Positions 1 to 6,738 of a stretch of DNA of 8,316 nucleotides are shown one piece after another. The stretch lies in assembly GCA_003646585.1 (NCBI GenBank), contig QMLA01000030.1, positions 1 through 8,316 on the forward strand, written 5' to 3'. The stretch comes from Deltaproteobacteria bacterium. GTDB taxonomy: Bacteria; Desulfobacterota; B13-G15. The position numbers and the translations under genes were made by a program. A model generated the notes under the pieces. It had not been told where the DNA came from and did not search any database. It saw nothing but the letters and a program-made list of their open reading frames with translations. How positions within the stretch are numbered: the stretch's first letter is position 1; every line of letters begins with the position of its first letter.

Positions 1-237
1 ACCGATGGGGACCTGAGGAGGGCCCTTGAGCGCTTTCCGGATCTCTTGCAGCGCCGGGCCAAGGACGTGATGACGAGAAATCCCAAGGGTATCGAGGCGG
101 ATGCCCTCGCCGCCGAGGCCTTGAGGCGGATGGAGGAGCACGCCATAACCTCGCTTTTTGTCTTCGAAAGGCCGGGGGATAGGTCCCCGATAGGCATAAT
201 TCACCTTCACGACATCCTGAAGGCGGGAGTGGTATGA
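1..237 (+). CDS. kdsD: D-arabinose-5-phosphate isomerase, C-terminal CBS part (partial, 5' end outside window)
   Basis: The reading frame is open from base 1 to the TGA at 235-237, so only about 78 C-terminal residues are present and the SIS sugar-isomerase domain lies upstream. The visible part starts with TDGDLRRAL, a typical segment between the two CBS repeats of KdsD. A CBS repeat follows: a DVMTRNP opening, a helix around EALRRMEEH, then TSLFVF and a closing GIIHLHDILKAG. KdsD interconverts ribulose-5-phosphate and arabinose-5-phosphate, the first committed step of Kdo synthesis in the cytoplasm. The assignment rests on this CBS end plus the kdsC gene immediately downstream, with a 4-nt ATGA overlap. 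A generic CBS protein is the alternative, but context makes that unlikely. A TTG at 46 is only an internal codon, not a start. Confidence 0.87.
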   Translation, partial: TDGDLRRALERFPDLLQRRAKDVMTRNPKGIEADALAAEALRRMEEHAITSLFVFERPGDRSPIGIIHLHDILKAGVV

Positions 238-749
238 AGGAGGAGGTGCGCGAAAGGGCGAAGAAGGTGAGGCTCCTGATCCTGGACGTGGACGGGGTCC
301 TCACCGATGGGACCATAATCCTTGACGGTGACAGAGGGGAATGGAAGGTCTTCCATGTCCGGGATGGCACCGGGATAAAGATGCTCCTTGAGGCGGGAAT
401 TGAAGTGGCCCTCTTCTCCGGAAGATCCAGCCGGGTTGTGGAACGCCGGGCCAAGGAACTAGGGGTGGGGCACGTCTATCAGGGCTTGAGGGATAAGGTC
501 GCTCCTTATGAGGTCCTCAAAGGCCTTTTGGGCCTCAAGGACGAGGAGGTGTGCTTTGTGGGGGACGACATCCTTGATATACCCCTACTTCAGAGGGTAG
601 GGTTCCCGATAGTGGTAGCAGATGGAGTGGAGGAGGCCAAGGACTTTGCCCTCTATGTGACCCGAAGGCGGGGAGGAAGGGGGGCTGTGAGGGAGGTCTG
701 CGCACTCATCCTTAGGGCTCAGGGCAAATGGCGGGGCTGGGATTTCTGA
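234..749 (+). CDS. kdsC: 3-deoxy-D-manno-octulosonate 8-phosphate phosphatase (KdsC, HAD family)
   Basis: KdsC removes the phosphate from Kdo-8-phosphate to give Kdo, the LPS inner-core sugar, in the cytoplasm. The 171-residue protein has the usual length of the capless, tetrameric C0-type HAD phosphatases. HAD motif I is LLILDVDGVLTDG (D18 nucleophile, D20 acid/base). Motif II is FSGRSS at 61-66. The conserved lysine is K88 in GLRDKVAPYEVL, and motif III is FVGDDILDIPLL (D111, D112) for Mg2+. The GGRGAVREV segment near 147-155 is a KdsC hallmark found in the C-terminal tail. The ATG overlaps the kdsD stop (ATGA), which suggests translational coupling; a GGGAG lies a few bases upstream as a modest ribosome site. 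The 3' end overlaps lptC by 22 nt. All key catalytic residues are present. Confidence 0.95.
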   Translation: MKEEVRERAKKVRLLILDVDGVLTDGTIILDGDRGEWKVFHVRDGTGIKMLLEAGIEVALFSGRSSRVVERRAKELGVGHVYQGLRDKVAPYEVLKGLLGLKDEEVCFVGDDILDIPLLQRVGFPIVVADGVEEAKDFALYVTRRRGGRGAVREVCALILRAQGKWRGWDF

Positions 750-1300
750 AGGGCGCAAAACGCATGGGCCTTTTGGCCCTATGTGGGGGCCTTTTGGCAA
801 TCGCCGCCTCCAACCTCCTCAAAAACAGGGGCCTTCCCGACAGGAGGGGCCCGGGTGGGGCGGACATAACGGCAGAGGACGTGAGGTATATCGGCAAGAA
901 GGGGAAGATCCAATGGGAACTCGAGGTGGGCAAGATGCAGCATTGGTTCAAAGAAGGGGTGACCGCGGGGAGGGATCTGCGCATGGTCTTCACCCTTGAG
1001 GACGGCCGCAGGATAAGGGCACGGGCTGACAGGGGCAGGGCAAAAAGGATGGGGGAAGGTTTCGTGGAACTTCAAGGGGATGTCATTGTCGAACTCGATG
1101 GGTGGTGCCTCCAGACGGAGGCCTTGCGTTATGACCCGAAGCGAGGGCTCTTGGAGACGACCTTCCCGGTGGAAATCACCCGAGAAGGCCTCAATATAAG
1201 GGGGAGGGGAATGAAGATGGACTTGCAGCGGGGCACTGTGAGCATCAGGGGGAAGGTCCAGGTGGTGCTGAAGGGGGAAGGATGGGAAGGGTGGCCCTAA
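728..1300 (+). CDS. lptC: LPS export system protein LptC (inner-membrane bitopic)
   Basis: LptC is the single-span periplasmic partner of the LptB2FG ABC transporter and hands LPS to LptA. The 190-residue protein has a basic N-terminus (KGAKR), one hydrophobic segment at about residues 13-29 (MGLLALCGGLLAIAAS), and a beta-rich periplasmic domain. Blocks such as ADITAEDVRYIGKKGKIQWEL, TLEDGRRIRARADRG, FVELQGDVIVELDG and LQTEALRYDPKRG follow the OstA/LptC beta-jellyroll pattern. Overall similarity to E. coli LptC is low, as is normal for this family; position between kdsC and lptA supports the call. The start at 728 lies inside the kdsC end and has AGGGC about 5 nt upstream. An ATG at 764 would give a shorter N-terminus that begins at the membrane segment and remains possible. 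Confidence 0.88.
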   Translation: MAGLGFLKGAKRMGLLALCGGLLAIAASNLLKNRGLPDRRGPGGADITAEDVRYIGKKGKIQWELEVGKMQHWFKEGVTAGRDLRMVFTLEDGRRIRARADRGRAKRMGEGFVELQGDVIVELDGWCLQTEALRYDPKRGLLETTFPVEITREGLNIRGRGMKMDLQRGTVSIRGKVQVVLKGEGWEGWP

Positions 1301-1776
1301 TCCTTTTGGTAGCCCTGGCTCTGTTGGCGGCAGAGGCCCCAAGGGAATCCCCTCGGCCGGTGGAGATAAGGGCTGAGAGGCTTGAGGCCGATTATGGCGA
1401 GGGACTTTTGCAATTTTTTGGTCGGGTAACCGTAAGGAGAGGGGATTTCCTCATGGAGAGCCGTGAGATGAAGGTCCATTTGCGGTCCGAAAACGGCACC
1501 AACCGGCTGGAGTGGGCTGAGGCCTTGGGGGATGTGAGGATAAGTTACGGTAACAAAAGGGCCACCTGCCGCAGGGCCGTTTACTATGCCGATGAAGAGA
1601 AGGTGATCCTTGAGGGGGATCCGGTCCTCTGGGAAGGGGATAATCGCTTAAGGGGGGCGCGCATAGTCGTGTTCCTCAAAGAGGACAGGGCCATAGTGGA
1701 GGGAGCCCCCGGGAGGCGCGTCGAACTCGTGGTGACCGAGGAGGGCGGTGAGGGAAAATTCTTGCCACGTCCTTGA
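1282..1776 (+). CDS. lptA: LPS transport periplasmic protein LptA
   Basis: LptA forms the periplasmic bridge that carries LPS from LptC to LptD in the outer membrane. The 164-residue product begins with a short signal peptide (GRVALILLVALALLAAEA, probable cleavage around residue 19). An OstA-type beta-jellyroll follows: PVEIRAERLEADYGEGLLQFFGRVTVRRGDFLMES is the characteristic opening (residues 26-60), then LEWAEALGDVRISYGNKRATCRRAVYYADEEKVILEGDPVLWEGDNRLRG (76-125), which matches the family's repeated 'G.V.i..g...a.g..a.Y......i.L.G.p.l' pattern. It overlaps lptC by 19 nt and has a purine-rich GGGGGAAGG directly before the ATG. The 3' end overlaps lptB by 29 nt. The C-terminal tail is short, and length is normal for the family. 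Confidence 0.92.
   Translation: MGRVALILLVALALLAAEAPRESPRPVEIRAERLEADYGEGLLQFFGRVTVRRGDFLMESREMKVHLRSENGTNRLEWAEALGDVRISYGNKRATCRRAVYYADEEKVILEGDPVLWEGDNRLRGARIVVFLKEDRAIVEGAPGRRVELVVTEEGGEGKFLPRP
1739..1744 (+). promoter_or_regulatory. Shine-Dalgarno AGGAGG for lptB GTG start
   Basis: A consensus AGGAGG ends 3 nt before the GTG at 1748, inside the lptA 3' end. It supports the GTG as the lptB start. The spacing is shorter than the usual 5-9 nt, but no other start codon lies in frame between here and the conserved LSKSYG segment. Confidence 0.6.
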
Positions 1777-2503
1777 GGCACAACGGCTCTCAAAAAGTTA
1801 TGGGAATAGAAGGGTCGTCGATCGGGTCTCCCTGCACGTTAAATCCGGGGAGATCGTGGGACTGCTCGGTCCCAATGGGGCGGGTAAGACCACGACCTTC
1901 TACATGATCATAGGGTTTGTGCAGCCCGAAGGCGGGAGGGTCTTCCTGGACGGCGAGGATATAAGCCGATGGCCCATCCACATGAGGGCCAAAAGGGGGA
2001 TAACCTACCTGCCCCAGGAACCCTCGGTTTTCAGGAAGCTGACCGTGAGGGAGAACCTGCTTGCCGTGCTGGAGTTTCAGCCCCTCAGTGCCAGGGAACG
2101 CCTGAGGAGGGCCGAAAAGGTCATGGAGGAGCTGGGCCTTCGGGAACTGGCCGACGAGAGGGCCTTTACCCTTTCGGGAGGCGAGCGAAGGAGGGTCGAA
2201 ATAGCTCGGGCCCTGGTCCTTGAGCCCGCCTTTATGCTGCTGGATGAGCCCTTCGCCGGGATAGACCCCAAAGCAGTGGGGGAGATCCAGAGGATCGTCC
2301 TCGACCTGAAAGGAAGGGGAATAGGGATCCTGGTGTCAGACCACAACGTCCGCGAAACCCTTAAGATATGCGACAGGGCTTATATAATTCACGAGGGGAA
2401 GGTACTGCAGGAAGGTCAGCCCCAGGATATCGTCTGCAACCAGGAGGTAAGGAGGGTTTATCTCGGGGACGATTTCGAACTGGGGGTATTAGATGGTCCT
2501 TGA
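1748..2503 (+). CDS. lptB: LPS export ABC transporter ATP-binding protein LptB
   Basis: LptB is the ATPase dimer that powers LPS extraction from the inner membrane with LptF and LptG. All ABC motifs are intact in the 251-residue product: Walker A GPNGAGKTT (41-49), Q-loop YLPQEPSVFRKLTVREN (Q90), signature LSGGE (142-146), Walker B FMLLDEPFAGIDP (162-174), and the switch histidine in LVSDHNVRETL (H199). The Q-loop sequence and the DHNVRETL block are typical of LptB rather than of the closely related LivG-type branched-chain amino acid ATPases. It begins at a GTG with a consensus Shine-Dalgarno site overlapping lptA, and its last 11 nt overlap rpoN. lptF and lptG are not in the window, which is common since they usually lie at a separate locus. 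Confidence 0.96.
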   Translation: MRENSCHVLEAQRLSKSYGNRRVVDRVSLHVKSGEIVGLLGPNGAGKTTTFYMIIGFVQPEGGRVFLDGEDISRWPIHMRAKRGITYLPQEPSVFRKLTVRENLLAVLEFQPLSARERLRRAEKVMEELGLRELADERAFTLSGGERRRVEIARALVLEPAFMLLDEPFAGIDPKAVGEIQRIVLDLKGRGIGILVSDHNVRETLKICDRAYIIHEGKVLQEGQPQDIVCNQEVRRVYLGDDFELGVLDGP

Positions 2504-3848
2504 TTTGAAACAGGAAGTTCGCCTGACCCAGCAACTGGTCCTCACCCCCCAACTTCAGCAGGCCATAAAGCTCCTCCAGCTGAACCGCCTGGAACTTGAG
2601 GCTGTCATTAAGGAAGAACTGAATGCCAATCCCCTGCTGGAGGAAGTGGAGCCGTCCCCTGAGGAGGAGCCCGAGGATATTCCCTGGGGCGCTTCCGTTC
2701 CTCAAACCTACGGCAGGCGCCCTTCGCGGAGGAAGGACCCCTATGAAGAGGAGAGACCCTTAGAGGAAACCCTCAAGACCGAGACCACCCTTCAGGAGCA
2801 CCTCCTTTGGCAACTCAGGATGTCCCCCCTCGATCCGGAGAAGATGAGGATAGGTGCCTTCTTGATCGGAAACATAGACGATGACGGCTACCTGAAGATA
2901 TCCCTTGAGGAGGCCTCCCTCGAGCTGGGGGTTCCTTCAGAGAAGGTAAATGAAGTCCTTGGGGTCATTCAGGGTTTCGATCCCCCGGGGGTTGGAGCTC
3001 GAGACCTGCGGGAGTGCCTCCTGATCCAGCTCAGGCAGAAGAAGGGCGGGGACTATCAGCTCCTTCGCAGGGTCATCCAGGAGGGGTTTGAGGAGCTGCT
3101 GAAGGGGGATCTCAGGGGCCTCGCTGAGCGCTTCGGGGTCGAGACCCAGGAGCTCCTGAAAGCAATAAAATTGCTCAAGACCTTCGATACCAGACCGGGG
3201 AGGGCCTTTTATCCGGAGGCCAACCAGTACGTGATTCCGGATGTGATCATTTACAAAAAGGGAGAGGACTTCGAAGTGATGCTCAACGACGAAGGCCTTC
3301 CGAGGTTGAAGATTAGCTCCCTTTACCAGCAGATGCTCAGGGATGGAGATGATGCCTGTCGCAATTACCTCAAGCAGAAGTTGAAGGAAGCCCAGTGGTT
3401 CTTAAGGGGACTCGAACAGAGACAGAAAACCCTGGAGAGGATCACCCGCAGTATCGTCAAATTCCAGCGGGAATTCTTGGAGAAGGGCATTGAATACCTG
3501 AAGCCCCTTGTGTTGAGGGACGTAGCCGAGGACACGGGCCTGCACGAATCCACCGTTTCGAGGGCCATTTCGGGGAAATACGCCTGGACACCCCAGGGGC
3601 TCTACGAGCTGAAGTTCTTCTTCTCAAGCAAAGTGGGGGATGGGCCGGTTGAGATGTCCTCCAAAAAGGTGAAGAAACTCATAGAGGACCTCCTTTCCCA
3701 GGAGGATCCTCGATCTCCCCTGAGCGACCAGGATATAGCGAGGATCCTCAAGGAACGCTACGGGCTCAATATCGCCCGCAGGACCGTGACCAAGTACAGG
3801 GAATCCCTGGGGATCCCGTCTTCCAAGGAGAGGAGGCGGATGTTCTAA
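2493..3848 (+). CDS. rpoN: RNA polymerase sigma-54 factor RpoN
   Basis: RpoN directs RNA polymerase to -24/-12 promoters, where opening needs an AAA+ activator. The 451-residue protein shows all regions. Region I is the Gln/Leu-rich start, LKQEVRLTQQLVLTPQLQQAIKLLQL through NPLLEE (residues 5-50). An acidic region II follows (EEVEPSPEEEPED, then a charged linker). The core-binding region III starts near the TLQEHLLWQL and IGNIDDDGYL blocks. A helix-turn-helix lies around DVAEDTGLHESTVSRAISGKY (about 341-361), and the RpoN box ARRTVTKYRE sits at 428-437. The gene follows lptB, as in many Proteobacteria, with 11 nt overlap, so it is likely co-transcribed. The usual downstream hpf gene is missing: the TAA at 3846-3848 overlaps the stop of a convergent kinase gene. 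No terminator hairpin is visible after it. Confidence 0.97.
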   Translation: MVLDLKQEVRLTQQLVLTPQLQQAIKLLQLNRLELEAVIKEELNANPLLEEVEPSPEEEPEDIPWGASVPQTYGRRPSRRKDPYEEERPLEETLKTETTLQEHLLWQLRMSPLDPEKMRIGAFLIGNIDDDGYLKISLEEASLELGVPSEKVNEVLGVIQGFDPPGVGARDLRECLLIQLRQKKGGDYQLLRRVIQEGFEELLKGDLRGLAERFGVETQELLKAIKLLKTFDTRPGRAFYPEANQYVIPDVIIYKKGEDFEVMLNDEGLPRLKISSLYQQMLRDGDDACRNYLKQKLKEAQWFLRGLEQRQKTLERITRSIVKFQREFLEKGIEYLKPLVLRDVAEDTGLHESTVSRAISGKYAWTPQGLYELKFFFSSKVGDGPVEMSSKKVKKLIEDLLSQEDPRSPLSDQDIARILKERYGLNIARRTVTKYRESLGIPSSKERRRMF

Positions 3849-5689
3849 TAGCCTTCGGCAGCGGGCAAGATGACCCTGAAGGTCGAACCCTTGCCCACTT
3901 CGCTTTCCACCTCGATCCTCCCGCCATGTTCCTTCACAATTCCGTAGGATACCGACAACCCGAGACCAGTCCCCTTCCCGACCTCCTTGGTGGTGAAGAA
4001 GGGATCGAAGATCCGGGGGAGGATCTCCTTGGGAATGCCGACGCCGGTATCGGTGAAGGAGATGATGACTTCCCTTGCATCTTGCGAGAGGGAGGTCCGT
4101 ATGGTCAAGGTCCCCTCCCCGTGCATGGCATCGACGGCATTGAGCATGATGTTCATGAATACCTGCTTCAGTTGCCCCACGTTTCCGTAAACCGGCGGGA
4201 GCCCGGGATCGAGTTCCTTCACTATACGGATGTTGTGGAAGGTGGCCTGGTTCTCCAGAAAGAGCAAGCCCTCATTTATGGCCGAATTGACGTTTACGAG
4301 CTCTTTATCGGGACTCGATTGCCGGGCAAACTCCAAGAGGCTTTTCACGATCTCCTTGCAACGGGTGGCCTCCGACACGATCCTTTCCACATCCTTCCGC
4401 TTCTGATCCTCGGGGGATAGCTCCTCAAGCAACAGGCTCGCATAAAGCAGGATCCCTCCCAGGGGATTGTTGATCTCATGTGCTACCCCTGCGGCCATTT
4501 CACCGAGGGATCTGAGCTTTTCGGATTGAAGCAGCTGCAATTGCGTCTCCTGGAGCCGCTTCTCCATCTCCAATCTCGGCCTCAAATCCGTGAAGATCCC
4601 CAAGGAGGCCACCTCCTTCCCATCCCTGTAAACGAGGGCAGCGGAGAGATGGATGGGTATCTCCTCGCCATACCTGTTTAGCACCTTCAACTCCCCACTG
4701 AACCTCCCCTTCCCGCCGTAATCTTCGCTCCTCAATTTCTTCATGACCTCCTTGGCCATGCCCGGGGGATAAAGCTCCGAGATATGCATCTTGCCGATCA
4801 CCTCCTCGGCCCTGTATCCGAGAAGCTCTTCGGCAGCCCGATTGAAGATGAGGATGTTGCCCTTCATATCGGTGGCAATGATCCCGTAGGGGGAACTCTC
4901 GATTATGCCCTTCAGGAACTCGTTGGATGCCTTTAGCTCTTCTTCGAGCCTCTTCCTCTGGGTTATGTCCACGCTCATACCTTCATAGCCCACGATCCTT
5001 CCCGATTCATCCCTTACGGCATGGGCCGTGTGCAATACCGTTATCCTGGAGCCATCCTTGCGCTTGAATTCCACCTCCCAGTCCTTTATGTAGCCCTCTT
5101 GTTGGATTTGTCGCTGGAGGAATTTCCTGTCCTCAGGATTTACATAGAGGTCGGTGGGGATGAAGATCTCTAAGAGTTCCTCCTTGGTTTCGTAGCCGAG
5201 CATCTCCAGAAACGCCTGATTGCAATCCAGAAAGCGACCCTCCACCGTGCTGATGAAGACCCCTTCTTGGACCTTCTCAAAGAGCTCTCTGTAACGGCGT
5301 TCGGAGGCCCTGAGCCTTTCCTCGAATTCCCTCCTGGAGGTGACATCCGTCAAATAGGCACAGAATCTCCTCGGTTTGCCATCGTCCATGAGAAAAAAAC
5401 ACGCATAGGCGACCTTCCCGATCCCTTCGAGACACAACTCCTGACAGACCTTGTCACCCTTCCCCCTAAGGGCAGAAAAGGCCTCCCGAACCCCATCTCC
5501 CAACAGCTCGAAGACACTCGACCCCAAAAGGCCCTTCCTGCCGAAAAACTCAAAGGCAGTCCGATTGGCATACTCCACCTTCCCCTCTTCCGAAAAGACC
5601 AAAATGGCATCGTTGCTCATCTCCACAATAACCCTCAAATCCCCTTCGGAAAGCCCCATATGACAAACCATGTTCTCTACAACCCGCAA
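3845..5689 (-). CDS. PAS-domain sensor histidine kinase (soluble, NtrB-like core)
   Basis: This 614-residue protein has no transmembrane segment or signal peptide, so it should sense a cytoplasmic signal. Three PAS domains precede the kinase: about 12-118, 128-250 (with [12 protein letters not shown] as the closing PAC helix) and 254-380 ([28 protein letters not shown]). The HisKA dimerisation helix carries the phosphoacceptor H404 in [12 protein letters not shown]. The ATPase domain has the N box [10 protein letters not shown] (N517), G1 DTGVGI (547-552), F box FDPFFTTK and G2 GKGTGLGL (571-578). All catalytic motifs are intact, and no receiver domain is attached. The chosen start is a TTG with AGGAGG 5 nt upstream; ATG codons at residues 7 and 11 are alternatives. 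The signal is unknown. The first PAS contains cysteines 82, 86, 97 and 110. Divergent to metF and convergent with rpoN; no response regulator is in view. Confidence 0.93.
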   Translation of the reverse strand: MRVVENMVCHMGLSEGDLRVIVEMSNDAILVFSEEGKVEYANRTAFEFFGRKGLLGSSVFELLGDGVREAFSALRGKGDKVCQELCLEGIGKVAYACFFLMDDGKPRRFCAYLTDVTSRREFEERLRASERRYRELFEKVQEGVFISTVEGRFLDCNQAFLEMLGYETKEELLEIFIPTDLYVNPEDRKFLQRQIQQEGYIKDWEVEFKRKDGSRITVLHTAHAVRDESGRIVGYEGMSVDITQRKRLEEELKASNEFLKGIIESSPYGIIATDMKGNILIFNRAAEELLGYRAEEVIGKMHISELYPPGMAKEVMKKLRSEDYGGKGRFSGELKVLNRYGEEIPIHLSAALVYRDGKEVASLGIFTDLRPRLEMEKRLQETQLQLLQSEKLRSLGEMAAGVAHEINNPLGGILLYASLLLEELSPEDQKRKDVERIVSEATRCKEIVKSLLEFARQSSPDKELVNVNSAINEGLLFLENQATFHNIRIVKELDPGLPPVYGNVGQLKQVFMNIMLNAVDAMHGEGTLTIRTSLSQDAREVIISFTDTGVGIPKEILPRIFDPFFTTKEVGKGTGLGLSVSYGIVKEHGGRIEVESEVGKGSTFRVILPAAEGY

Positions 5690-5694
5690 TGTCC

Positions 5695-5700
5695 CCTCCT
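5695..5700 (-). promoter_or_regulatory. Shine-Dalgarno AGGAGG for the histidine kinase TTG start
   Basis: Read on the minus strand, AGGAGG stands 5 nt before the TTG at 5689-5687. The perfect match and spacing favour this TTG over the in-frame ATGs 18 and 30 nt further in, which lack a comparable site. Confidence 0.65.
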
Positions 5701-5715
5701 GTCCACAGGGTTCTC

Positions 5716-5721
5716 ATTATA
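5716..5721 (-). promoter_or_regulatory. Probable -10 element of the histidine kinase promoter
   Basis: The minus strand reads TATAAT here, a perfect sigma-70 -10 hexamer. Transcription would begin near 5709, leaving a leader of about 20 nt before the TTG start. A -35 at normal distance is poor (AATCAC at 17 bp). A good TTGACC lies upstream at 5750-5745, but the 23-bp gap is too long for a standard promoter. The promoter may therefore be weak or activator-dependent. Confidence 0.4.
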
Positions 5722-5746
5722 AGAATTAGGAATAGCTAGTGATTGG

Positions 5747-5759
5747 TCAAGGGCCTTGA
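5747..5759. promoter_or_regulatory. 13-bp palindrome, candidate operator in the divergent region
   Basis: TCAAGG-G-CCTTGA is a perfect inverted repeat with 6-bp arms around one base. It lies between the kinase -10 and the metF promoter, overlapping the distant TTGACC of the kinase side. It is too short and lacks a T-run, so it is not a terminator. It could be a binding site for a dimeric regulator, but chance occurrence cannot be excluded. Confidence 0.3.
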
Positions 5760-5760
5760 G

Positions 5761-5773
5761 AATTGAGACAATT
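5761..5773. repeat. Short inverted repeat AATTG-AGA-CAATT
   Basis: Perfect 5-bp arms flank a 3-base centre, just after the previous palindrome and about 33 bp upstream of the metF -35. The left side also forms a short direct repeat of TTGAGA. A T-run follows on the + strand, but the stem is AT-rich and too weak for a terminator. It may be part of a regulator site; support is slight. Confidence 0.22.
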
Positions 5774-5805
5774 TTTAACTCATATTTCCCAAAAGGAGAG
5801 AAATC

Positions 5806-5833
5806 TTGACATGAAAATTGCTTGTTCTAAAAT
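5806..5833 (+). promoter_or_regulatory. Sigma-70-type promoter for metF-hdrA
   Basis: TTGACA at 5806-5811 is a perfect -35. TAAAAT at 5828-5833 is a good -10 after a 16-bp spacer. Transcription would start near 5840, leaving a leader of about 25 nt before the metF ATG at 5866. The surrounding AT-rich sequence stands out from the GC-rich genes. No riboswitch could fit in so short a leader, so any control is likely at transcription initiation. Confidence 0.72.
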
Positions 5834-5865
5834 CCAATCTGAAACAAGGTTTAGAGAAGGGAGGG

Positions 5866-6738
5866 ATGGTTTTTAGGGAGCGATTGAGGGATGTGGATTT
5901 TGTCAAGGTAGTCGAGGTATTGCCTCCGAAAGGAACAAATGGTGTTGAGTTTGAGAGGCGGCTCATCCCGCTCAAGGGGTTAGTGGATGCCTTTTATTTG
6001 CCTTCCCTTCAGGGGGCGGTGTTGAGGGCGAGTTCTTGGGGTGCGGCCCTTTTTCTGCAAGAAAGGGGCTTTGAGACGATATTTGAGATTTCCTGCATCC
6101 ATCGCAATCGTTTGGCCATTCAGGCAGATTTATTGGGGGTCGGATTGTTGGGGCTGCAGAATGTCATGCTCCTTGAGGGGGATGATCCCAAGTGGGGGGA
6201 TCATCCTGAAGCGGAGGCCGTTCGTGATCTGGGGTTGATGGAGTTGATCGAGGCGGTCCGTTCCCTCAAGGAGGGGAAGGATTTGGCGGGGGGAGATCTT
6301 GATGGGGCCCCCGATTTCTGTGTGGGCACCAAGGTCAATGCGAGCCTCAAGGATGAGGGGCTTGAGAGGGAGTGGGAGCGGATGAGGGAGATGGCGGAGC
6401 GCGGTGTCGAGTTCTTCGTCACCACCTCGGTTTACGATCTCGGGCAGCTGGAGCGCTTCATGCTCGGTGCCTCCCAAGTGGGGAGGCCCGTTATAGCGGG
6501 TTTGATGGTGCTTAAGTCCGCCGGGATGGCCCGTTACATCAACAAGCATGTGCCCGGGGTGCTCATTCCCGAGGAGACAATAGATAAGCTTTTGCGCGCT
6601 CCGGATAAAGCCGTCACTTCCGTGAAGATCGCCGCCGAGACCCTTCGGGGGATAAGGGAGGTTTGTCAGGGTGTGAACATCATCCCCATCGGTTGGGAGG
6701 ATAAGGTCCCCCAAATCTTGGAAGAGGCTGGGATCTGA
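5866..6738 (+). CDS. metF: Methylenetetrahydrofolate reductase family protein (MetF-like)
   Basis: MetF enzymes use FAD to interconvert methylene- and methyl-tetrahydrofolate, in methionine synthesis or in the methyl branch of the Wood-Ljungdahl pathway. The 290-residue protein has the family TIM-barrel landmarks: VEVLPPKG at 16-23 (E17 in the place of E. coli Glu28), CIHRNR (77-82), and GLQNVMLLEGDDP (96-108, D106 in the place of Asp120). The folate-binding glutamine (E. coli Gln183, in a TQ..FD-type motif) appears to be Thr187 in FFVTTSVYD. The ATG at 5866 is preceded by a purine-rich GAAGGGAGGG site and gives the usual family N-terminus. An in-frame TTG at 5818 is rejected because it lies upstream of the predicted transcription start. 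The TGA overlaps the hdrA-like ATG by one base (TGATG), so the two are likely translated together. This points to an electron partner of Hdr type rather than plain NADH. Confidence 0.86.
   Translation: MVFRERLRDVDFVKVVEVLPPKGTNGVEFERRLIPLKGLVDAFYLPSLQGAVLRASSWGAALFLQERGFETIFEISCIHRNRLAIQADLLGVGLLGLQNVMLLEGDDPKWGDHPEAEAVRDLGLMELIEAVRSLKEGKDLAGGDLDGAPDFCVGTKVNASLKDEGLEREWERMREMAERGVEFFVTTSVYDLGQLERFMLGASQVGRPVIAGLMVLKSAGMARYINKHVPGVLIPEETIDKLLRAPDKAVTSVKIAAETLRGIREVCQGVNIIPIGWEDKVPQILEEAGI

Larger units (their letters stand above)
5690..5865. other. Divergent intergenic region between histidine kinase and metF
   Basis: This 176-bp AT-rich stretch is the only real non-coding region in the window. 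It holds a strong + strand promoter, a - strand TATAAT with its ribosome site, and two short palindromes between them. No small ORF with a credible ribosome site, tRNA or riboswitch is visible. The arrangement would let one regulator act on both directions. Confidence 0.75.

Noticed and set aside
521..535. AGGCC-TTTTG-GGCCT inverted repeat in kdsC
   Set aside because: It is a short stem inside conserved coding sequence without a T-run; likely chance.
766..779. GGGCC-TTTT-GGCCC hairpin near the lptC start, with a partial repeat of GGGCCTTTTGGC just after it
   Set aside because: The stem is only 5 bp with no T-run and falls in the lptC membrane-segment codons, so the repeat is explained by Gly-Leu-rich coding. 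It is not a terminator.
779..1342. 187-codon open frame on the minus strand opposite lptC
   Set aside because: It mirrors lptC codons in GC-rich DNA, is proline-rich with no recognisable domain, and conflicts with a well-supported gene and operon order.
3926..4420. 164-codon + strand frame opposite the kinase ATPase domain
   Set aside because: It is antisense to conserved kinase motifs that are all intact on the minus strand; the translation shows no family features.
5745..5750. TTGACC on the minus strand as the -35 of the kinase promoter
   Set aside because: The gap to the TATAAT is 23 bp, well beyond the 16-19 bp of working sigma-70 promoters.
5818..5865. TTG at 5818 as an upstream start for metF
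   Set aside because: It lies within the promoter spacer, upstream of the predicted transcription start, and adds residues not typical of MetF; the ATG at 5866 has a good ribosome site.
5690..5865. Sigma-54 (-24/-12) promoter or SAM riboswitch upstream of metF
   Set aside because: No GG/GC pair with the TGGCA-N-TTGC pattern is seen, and the leader of about 25 nt is too short for a riboswitch.
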